This document shows positions 7,728 through 13,185 of a DNA stretch of 13,185 bases, one piece after another. Each line of letters opens with the position of its first letter. Position 1 is the stretch's first letter. The notes under the pieces were generated by a model. The model was given only the letters and a program-made list of their open reading frames with translations, did not search any database and was not told where the DNA came from. The DNA lies in contig JALLAP010000444.1 of assembly GCA_036939355.1 (NCBI GenBank), forward strand, positions 1 through 13,185, given 5' to 3'. The DNA is from Thalassiosira profunda (Eukaryota; Bacillariophyta; Thalassiosirophyceae; Thalassiosirales; Thalassiosiraceae). The translations under genes were made by a program, and so were the position numbers.

Positions 7728-9011
7728 CTACCCTTCCAAGAACGGCAAGACGCTTGGGATGATGATATTCATGTCGCTGCCGCAGTTTTGGCGGCTGGCC
7801 TGCCTGGCCTCCGCATCCCGCTCGTTGCCCAACATATTGCATCGCCAAATAGCCAGCTCGAGCATCGTTGTCACATCCAACCGCTCGTAGTAAGCGAACC
7901 ACTCTCGGATCAATGCGATTGTCTGGCCTGCCGTCTGCTGGCGGCGACCTAGGATTTGGTTCACCTTTGCCTCGGCCGTTGCAAGCTGGCTCGGGCTCCT
8001 GTATTGCATCCACTTCGAGACAACCAGATTTCTCCTTGCAGAGACAGGCGTTGTCGTCCTCATTAACTGGCAGCTGGAATATTCGATATCAATCACAAAG
8101 GCCGCGGGAGGAATGTTGATGTGGTCCATAGCAGTGCAATTGTAGAATGCTCGATCACCAATGCAATGAAGCCCTTCGCACAGTGTCACCTCTTCAAGGG
8201 TGCCACAATTCTGAAATGCATTCATTCCAACTAATGTGACCGAGGAGGGGATGGTGACGCGTTCCAACGAACGGCAGTCCCAGAATGCCGCACCCCCAAT
8301 CGTCCGAAGCCCCTCCTGAAGCTCCACATCCCTCAACTGACGGCAATCGCTAAATGCGTTGTCTCCAATGTTCTTCGTAGTCGAGGGGATGCTAATGCCA
8401 GCTAGCGACAAGCAACGGTGAATCGCACTCCGTCCCATGCGCTGCAATCCTTTGTTCAATTTCACCTCTGCCAATCTGTCGCAGTAATGAAATGCATCAG
8501 CTCCAATGTCGGTGACCGACGCCGGAATGTTGATGCGACGCAAAGCTTTGCAACTGCAGAATGCTCTCTCCCCAATGCGCTGTATCCCCTCACAGAGCTC
8601 CACTTCCGCCAAATTCTTGCAGTATTCAAATGCAACATCCTCGATTGTGGTGACAGATGATGGAATGACAACGCGTGTCAATGAAACGCACTCCAAGAAT
8701 GAACACACTCCGATCTTTGTCACATTGCTGAGATCAATCTTCTCCAATCTCTCGCAGCACGCAAATGCATACTCGCCAATCTCGACCGCTGGGGCGGTGG
8801 TCCAAATTATGTGCTCCAGTGAGCTGCAACTATCGAATGCATGAGCCGAGATAGTGATGACGTTGCTCAGATCCACCGCCCTCAAATTGTGATTGTTGAA
8901 AAATAACATCACCGGAATCACCGTGACGCCCGCCACCACGCGTATCTGGCTGGCATTCCGGTGCCGTTCCTGGACCTCCCCGCCGTCGTATTCGGTCCAC
9001 TCCTCCGCCAT
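7728..9011 (-). CDS. BspA-like LRR_5 protein (gene 2, intact)
   Basis: Predicted 427-residue protein built almost entirely of about twelve 22-25-residue LRR_5 (BspA-type) repeats at about residues 29-305, each with an AFxxC-like turn (AFDSC, AFACC, AFEYC, AFCSC, AFWDC, AFQNC and so on). The N-terminus (EEWTEYDGG, then ASQIR) matches the two sister genes and looks like a repeat cap. After the repeats a non-LRR helical region (about 326-392) holds KWMQYRSPSQL, ALIREWFAYY and VTTMLELAIW, and a final NCGSDMN…IIP motif (409-419). No signal peptide or membrane anchor is seen, unlike many secreted BspA proteins, so an intracellular binding role is likely; ligand unknown. The ATG at 9011 has a good context (ACAATGG) and aligns with its paralogues. 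It shares a divergent promoter region with RRM copy 2. Confidence 0.9.
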   Translation of the reverse strand: MAEEWTEYDGGEVQERHRNASQIRVVAGVTVIPVMLFFNNHNLRAVDLSNVITISAHAFDSCSSLEHIIWTTAPAVEIGEYAFACCERLEKIDLSNVTKIGVCSFLECVSLTRVVIPSSVTTIEDVAFEYCKNLAEVELCEGIQRIGERAFCSCKALRRINIPASVTDIGADAFHYCDRLAEVKLNKGLQRMGRSAIHRCLSLAGISIPSTTKNIGDNAFSDCRQLRDVELQEGLRTIGGAAFWDCRSLERVTIPSSVTLVGMNAFQNCGTLEEVTLCEGLHCIGDRAFYNCTAMDHINIPPAAFVIDIEYSSCQLMRTTTPVSARRNLVVSKWMQYRSPSQLATAEAKVNQILGRRQQTAGQTIALIREWFAYYERLDVTTMLELAIWRCNMLGNERDAEARQASRQNCGSDMNIIIPSVLPFLEG

Positions 9012-9298
9012 TGTCCCGACGTGTATTATTTCGCCGCGATCGCCAACACCTCCCGGCCGCTGCGAGGCTACTTCTACCTGGCGACCCGGTCTGCCGTCGC
9101 GCTCCCTCCAACTCGCCCGTCTCGCCGCTTCTTCTCCGCGCTCCGCGCGCTCCCTCAGTGGGTGTGCTCCGCCTTGATGCGAGGGAAGAGGGAAGACTTG
9201 CTACTGCCTACTGCAGCTTTTGTACTACGTAACGTAGCTACTTTTCCCGCCTCCGTCCTCCGTCCGGCGGCCTCCAGCCAAGAGGGTGAGATACGACG
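9012..9298. promoter_or_regulatory. Divergent promoter region, paralogous to the one at 11373-11682
   Basis: This region separates LRR_5 gene 2 and RRM copy 2, and aligns by eye with the LRR_5 gene 3/CysRS spacer. A 19-bp identity, CGGCCGCTGCGAGGCTACT, occurs at 9054-9072 and 11436-11454, followed in both by GGCGACCCGG, TGCCGTCGC and GCTCCCTCCAAC. A 20-bp element at 9222-9241 matches 11611-11630 at 19 positions. It contains CTACGT-A-ACGTAG and GTAGCTAC inverted symmetry and sits about 55 bp before the ATG in both cases, so it is a strong candidate for a core regulatory element. Confidence 0.65.
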
Positions 9299-9994
9299 AT
9301 GCGGCCGCACGAGCCGCACGAGACAATGGAGGCGCCGGAGGCGGAGTACCACTCGGATCACGAGGATGTCGAAGATACCGAACCCAAACGCAAATATCAT
9401 AATCCGCCGTCCAAAAAGACGAAGCGATCGAAGCCCGTCCCGCCCGACTACGTCTGCATGGCGTGCCACAACAAACTGGACGACTTCACTCCGCACTGGA
9501 TCTACGACTGTCCACAAAAGAAGACCCAGAAAGGGTGCAATCGGGTCGCCAAGAAGCTGCGGGGATTGCACGACCCGCCCGAACGGAAGGTCTTCGTGTC
9601 CGGATTGCCATTCGACTGCGACGAGGGACTGGTCAAGCGCTATTTCGAGGAGGGCATGCGGGAGAAATTCGAGGCAGATGTCGGGAATGACGGAGAAACG
9701 GGGGGAGCGTGGGGAGAGGATCACGGCATGGTGCACTGCAAGCTGCTCAAGTTCGACGATTCGAAGCGGTGCAAGGGCACGGGATTCCTGACGTTCGGGG
9801 GCGACGCCGGAGCAAAGTTGGCGTTGAAGCTGAACGGCGCCGTGTGGAAGGAGGTGGAGGAGCCGGGAACCGCGAGCAAGAAGAAAAAGAAGGGGGCGAA
9901 GGGCGTGGAGGAGAGGGAGCACAAGGAATTGAGGCTGAAGGTGTCCAAAGTGCTGAATCGCCGCGTGACCAAGATGAAGCGGGGGAAGAAATAA
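9299..9994 (+). CDS. RRM protein with zinc knuckle, N-terminally truncated chimeric copy 2
   Basis: Predicted 231-residue protein almost identical to the C-terminal 227 or so residues of the RRM protein at 4976-6199. It has the zinc knuckle C53, C56, H66, C71, RNP2 KVFVSGLPFD (97-106), RNP1-like KGTGFLTF (159-166) and the same basic tail. It lacks the Lys/Arg-rich nuclear-signal region and helical segment that make up the first 180 residues of copy 1, although basic patches at 30-46 and the C-terminus remain. Its ATGCGGCCGC start and the sequence upstream match the cysteinyl-tRNA synthetase head at 11683, so the first codons are borrowed. A second in-frame ATG at 9326 (ACAATGG) has the better context and would remove the borrowed part. 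An intact, conserved body argues that it is functional or very young. It converges with LRR_5 gene 3 (79 bp between stops). Confidence 0.82.
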   Translation: MRPHEPHETMEAPEAEYHSDHEDVEDTEPKRKYHNPPSKKTKRSKPVPPDYVCMACHNKLDDFTPHWIYDCPQKKTQKGCNRVAKKLRGLHDPPERKVFVSGLPFDCDEGLVKRYFEEGMREKFEADVGNDGETGGAWGEDHGMVHCKLLKFDDSKRCKGTGFLTFGGDAGAKLALKLNGAVWKEVEEPGTASKKKKKGAKGVEEREHKELRLKVSKVLNRRVTKMKRGKK

Positions 9995-10021
9995 AGAAGT
10001 CATCGGGGGTAGAATGCAAAA
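9311..10021 (+). repeat. Duplicated RRM block, copy B
   Basis: Inverted counterpart of 4949-5659. Similarity begins at GAGCC (9311), directly after the ATGCGGCCGC shared with the CysRS gene, and ends at GAATGCAAAA, 27 bp past the stop codon. An AATAAA hexamer overlaps the stop (9990-9995) and is absent from copy A because that gene ends in TGA. Confidence 0.8.
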
Positions 10022-10073
10022 TAATGCAGATAGATGGTAAACCACAGAATTTCAGCATTGCTCTTGCGTTTCC

Positions 10074-11372
10074 CTACGCCCCCAGGTTCACGTACGGCAA
10101 GACGCCCGGGATGATCACATTCATATCACTTCCGCAGTTTCGGCGGCTGGCCCGCCTCGCATCCGCACCCCGCTCATTGCGATTCATGTTGGCCCTCCAA
10201 ATAGCTAGCTCAAGCATCGTAGTCACATCCAACCGCTCGTAGTAAGCAAACCACTCTCGAATCAATGCGATTTTCTGGCCCTCCGTCTGCCGAGGACGGC
10301 CAAGGATTTCGTTCACCTTTGCCTCCGCCTGTTCGAGCTGGCTTGGGCTCTTGTACTGCAACCATTTGGAGACGACCAGCTTTCTCTCTCGCCTGCCAGG
10401 CACAAGCACAGGCACAGGCATGGTTCTTCTCATCAGCTGGCAGCTGGAACGCTCGAAATCAATCACCAAGGCCACGGGAGAAATGTTGATTTGTTCCAGA
10501 GAGGTGCAGAGGTGGAATGCTCCAGAATCGATATCATGCACCCCCTCACGCAGAGTCACCTCTGTCAGACTGGTGCAAGTGTGGAATGCCTCAGAGCCAA
10601 TCTCCGTAACAGAGGAGGGAATTGCGATCCGTTCCAACGAATTGCAATACCGGAATGTTCCTTTCCCGATAGTCTGCAGCCCCTCCTCAAGCTCCGCTCG
10701 CCTCAACTGATAGCAACCAGCAAATGCCGAATCTCCGACTTTCAATGTTGTTGAAGGGATGCTGATATGTAGCAGCGATTTGCACGATTGGAACGCACTC
10801 TCTCCAATAAGCTGCAATCCCTCACTCATTTCCACTTCTACCACACTGCAACAACCACTAAATGCCCTATCGTCAATGGCTGTGACAGATGACGGGATGC
10901 TCATCCTGACCAAAGCACTGCAAGCAGAGAATGCTCCCTTTGCAATGCGCTGTATCCCCTCGCAGAGCTCCACATCTGTCAATTTGTCGCAATCGCAGAA
11001 TGCACACCTTTCGATTTCAGCGACAGATGTTGAGATGGTAACGCTCGTCAGTGCATGGCAATAATAGAATGCGCATGCTCCAATCTTTGCTGCATTGCTG
11101 AGCTCAACCTCCCGCAATTTCACACAGGCGGCAAATGCGTTCTCGCCAATCTCGACTGTAGAGGCAGTTGTCAAAATTACGCGCTCCAGCGAGCTGCAAC
11201 CACCGAATGCGTCAGCCGAGATGGTGGTGACGTTGCTCAGATCCACTGCCGTCAAATCACGACAGTTCAGAAAGGCCCTCTCTGGAATGACTGCGACGCC
11301 CGGCGCCGCCCGGATCCGGCTTGCCCTTTCGTGGAACACCCCGCCGTCGTATTCGTCCCACTCCTGTTCCAT
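10074..11372 (-). CDS. BspA-like LRR_5 protein (gene 3, intact)
   Basis: Predicted 432-residue protein with about twelve LRR_5 repeats at roughly residues 28-300 (AFLNC, AFGGC, AFAAC, AFYYC, AFCDC, AFSAC, AFQSC, TFRYC, AFHTC, AFHLC and others). The family's helical C-terminal region follows at about 331-393 (LVVSKWLQYKSP, QKIALIREWFAYY, VTTMLELAIW), then NCGSDMNVIIPGVL (412-425). The start at 11372 (MEQEWDEYDGG) aligns with both paralogues and has A at -3 and G at +4; the frame extends upstream only to a GTG at 11429. No signal peptide is seen. It is the most divergent of the three in the early repeats but closest to gene 1 near repeats 11-12 (TEVTLREGVH, ERSSCQL), suggesting exchange among copies. 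Function beyond protein or ligand binding is unknown. It shares a divergent promoter region with CysRS. Confidence 0.9.
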   Translation of the reverse strand: MEQEWDEYDGGVFHERASRIRAAPGVAVIPERAFLNCRDLTAVDLSNVTTISADAFGGCSSLERVILTTASTVEIGENAFAACVKLREVELSNAAKIGACAFYYCHALTSVTISTSVAEIERCAFCDCDKLTDVELCEGIQRIAKGAFSACSALVRMSIPSSVTAIDDRAFSGCCSVVEVEMSEGLQLIGESAFQSCKSLLHISIPSTTLKVGDSAFAGCYQLRRAELEEGLQTIGKGTFRYCNSLERIAIPSSVTEIGSEAFHTCTSLTEVTLREGVHDIDSGAFHLCTSLEQINISPVALVIDFERSSCQLMRRTMPVPVLVPGRRERKLVVSKWLQYKSPSQLEQAEAKVNEILGRPRQTEGQKIALIREWFAYYERLDVTTMLELAIWRANMNRNERGADARRASRRNCGSDMNVIIPGVLPYVNLGA

Positions 11373-11682
11373 CCTCTTTGATTTGCAGCTATTGTGGAGG
11401 GTGTTTATTTTCAGTCTTGGCGCCTCCACGCCTTCCGGCCGCTGCGAGGCTACTCTCTACCCGGCGACCCGGCCAGGAGGACCTCAGTTGCCGTCGCGGC
11501 GCTCCCTCCAACGCGGCCGCGCTCCCGTCTCCTCTGCTGCTCCCTCGTCCGTCCTCCCTCCTCCCTCCATCCCTCTCTAGCCTCAGCTCGGAGCTACGTA
11601 TGCAGCCTTCGTACTACGTAAAGTAGCTACGTTTCCCCAGCCCCGCCCCTCTGCCCGAGGAAGCGGTGAGATCACGACGACG
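11373..11682. promoter_or_regulatory. Divergent promoter region of LRR_5 gene 3 and CysRS
   Basis: This 310-bp region is paralogous to 9012-9298. It contains CTACGTA at 11594-11600 and the 20-bp GTACTACGTAA…GTAGCTAC element at 11611-11630, immediately followed by GTTTCCCC. The element lies 52 bp before the CysRS ATG. Because CysRS is a universal housekeeping gene, this copy is the more likely ancestral one and the copy before the RRM gene the derived one. Confidence 0.6.
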
Positions 11683-13185
11683 ATGCGGCCGCTGCTCCGA
11701 TTGCTGCCGCGGCCGATGCCCGGCCGGCGGGTTCGGGCGGCGAGGCCTCCGTGGGCGCGGCAGCACCAGAGGTGAGCTCCAAATATCGGATTGCAATGAA
11801 CTTTGGGTGGATTTTGCAACGCTCTCTCACATGATGTGTCATGCACTTACATGCACCTCCTCATTTATCTCGCCATGCAGCTTTGACCGACGGGCGCCGG
11901 TGCCATTGCAATGCCTGCCGCGAAATTTCGGCGGCGCCGCCAACAATGGCAACGTAAATAGTACCGGCGGCCGCCTCTCGGTCTACGACTCGCTCTCGGC
12001 CCGGCGCCGCATCCTGCCCCCACACACTGCACCTCCTGCCTCCAAATCTCACGACACATCTCAACCACCCTCCTCCCATCCGCGAGGCACGGCGTGGTAC
12101 GCCTGCGGCCCGACCGTCTACGACGACGCCCATTTGGGCCACGGGCGGACGTACGTGTTGCTCGACGTTTTAAGGCGGGTGGCGACGAGCGAGCACGACG
12201 CATCTGATACAAACACTGATGGAAATAATGATAGTGGGGGAGGCAGTGCGCCCCGGCCAATATTTGTGATGAACGTCACCGACGTGGACGACAAGATCAT
12301 CGCCCGCTCGATCGAGCGTGGGGTGGATCCCATTCGACTAGCAAGAAAGTACGAGCGGGAATTTTGGGAGGACATGGATTCCCTCAACGTGCTCAGGCCC
12401 GATGTGGTTTGTCGGGTGAGCGAGCACGTCGAGGCGACGATCGTGCCGTACATCCAACAGATCGTAGACGGGGGCATGGCGTACGTCATACCTGAGCAGA
12501 GTGGGGATGATGGTGCGGCAGTGGGCGGGGGAGAGGGCTCTGTGTACTTTGACGTCCGGGCGTTTGAATCGGCAACGGGGGGACGAACCAAATACGGCAA
12601 GCTCGCCCCGAACGCGGCGTCCACTGACTTTTACCTGCGGGAATTGGAGGAGGGAGGAGGCAACAACAACATCGATGAAGAAGGAGCGCCAATCAATGGT
12701 AAGCGAGATCCGCGAGATTTCTGCCTGTGGAAATATCGATCGCGCTCCGGAACCGACGCCGAGCCATCCTCCGTCTCCTATCCTTCTCCCTGGGGGTACG
12801 GCCGCCCCGGATGGCACGTGGAGTGCAGCGCCATGATCCAGCGATTGTCGGAGGACTTTGCGGCGACGCACGAATTCGGCGTGCACGCCGGGGGCGTCGA
12901 CCTGAAGTTCCCCCACCATTCGAACGAGATTGCCCAGGCGGAGGCTTTTATGGCCAGCAGCACTTCTGGTAGCAGGGATACGTCCAAAGAGGAGTGTAGG
13001 GAGTGGATACCCCACTGGATCCACACGGGGCACCTCTACGTGAAGGGGCGGAAAATGTCCAAGAGCCTCAAGAACTTCGTCACGGTCCGCGAAATGCTGG
13101 GGAGTACGGCAACGAAAAGTGCGTGGGCGTCTCCGGCCGACGACTTTCGATTGTGGTGCCTCGGCCTCTCGGGATCGTACCGGGG
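11683..13185 (+). CDS. CARS: Cysteinyl-tRNA synthetase, 3' end outside the window (join 11683-11771, 11881-13185)
   Basis: Class I aminoacyl-tRNA synthetase that charges tRNA-Cys with cysteine using ATP. After removing the intron, 464 codons are visible. The HIGH-type signature is HLGH (114-117) in YACGPTVYDDAHLGHGRTY, and KMSKS is intact (421-425, GRKMSKSLKNF). The expected zinc ligands are all present: C105, C345 (WHVECSAM), H375 and E379 (FPHHSNE). VTDVDDKII is also typical. The first 100 residues are an extension: exon 1 is Arg-rich with no acidic residues (MRPLLRLLPRPMPGRRVRAA), resembling a mitochondrial presequence, and the rest is low complexity. No diatom plastid ASAF-type motif was seen, so mitochondrial or dual targeting is a guess. 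Gly/Asn/Asp-rich inserts interrupt the catalytic core (for example DTNTDGNNDSGGG). The C-terminal anticodon-recognition part is missing only because the window ends. Confidence 0.93.
11772..11880 (+). other. Spliceosomal intron in CysRS
   Basis: The first exon frame hits a TGA within AGGTGAGC. A GT-AG intron of 109 nt from GTGAGC (11772) to ATGCAG (11880) removes it and joins CAG AG to C TTT, giving …RQHQ-S-FDRR, and the frame then stays open to the window end through every CysRS motif. The intron is phase 2 and has a moderate pyrimidine-rich stretch before the acceptor. It falls directly after the presequence-like exon. This is the only intron found in the window. Confidence 0.85.

Noticed and set aside
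9990..9995. AATAAA polyadenylation signal overlapping the RRM copy 2 stop
   Set aside because: Overlap with the stop codon makes chance likely, and the paralogue lacks it. No reliable cleavage signal could be assigned.
9155..10045. Long open frame on the - strand opposite RRM copy 2
   Set aside because: Same artefact as at copy 1. Its similarity to the first antisense frame comes only from duplication of the sense gene.
11373..11429. Extension of LRR_5 gene 3 to 11429
   Set aside because: The start there would be GTG, and both paralogues begin at the residue equivalent to 11372.
1..13185. tRNA genes, CRISPR arrays, transposons or viral genes
   Set aside because: No cloverleaf, regular spaced repeats, transposase, integrase or reverse transcriptase motifs were seen. 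The duplications lack target-site or terminal-repeat signatures that I could identify.

Overview
The window looks like a compact nuclear segment from a diatom, most likely a Thalassiosira-type centric. This is an inference from gene content: BspA-like LRR_5 proteins, MYND/RING-like/Sel1 proteins, an F-box-like Cys-rich protein and a eukaryotic cysteinyl-tRNA synthetase. It also fits the single short GT-AG intron (109 nt), the ATG contexts with A at -3 and G at +4, and the absence of Shine-Dalgarno or operon structure. No species assignment can be proven from the sequence alone.

Layout, left to right: positions 1-726 are non-coding 5' flank. MYND/RING-like/Sel1 protein 1 (727-1716, +) converges with an F-box-like Cys-rich protein (1781-3016, -). 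A 482-bp divergent region leads to LRR_5 gene 1 (3499-4828, +), which is broken by a 5-nt deletion near 3784. It converges with a 407-aa RRM protein (4976-6199, -). A 520-bp divergent region precedes MYND/RING-like/Sel1 protein 2 (6720-7664, +), which converges with intact LRR_5 gene 2 (7728-9011, -). A 287-bp divergent region precedes a shorter RRM paralogue (9299-9994, +), which converges with LRR_5 gene 3 (10074-11372, -). A 310-bp divergent region leads to a cysteinyl-tRNA synthetase gene (11683 to beyond 13185, +, one intron).

All nine genes alternate strand. Convergent 3' ends are 63-147 bp apart and divergent heads 287-520 bp apart. Seven of the nine genes belong to three paralogous families (two MYND, three LRR_5, two RRM), so the locus grew by local duplication and inversion. 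The clearest trace is the second RRM gene. Its upstream region and first codons match the cysteinyl-tRNA synthetase head, while the rest is a 711-bp inverted copy of the 3' part of the first RRM gene, with the junction inside a few bases near 9308-9311. This is a promoter-capture chimera.

Nothing shows that the genes form one pathway. The synthetase is a housekeeping gene and the RRM proteins look nuclear and RNA-binding. The LRR_5, MYND/Sel1 and F-box-like proteins are recognition or scaffold-type families of unknown role.
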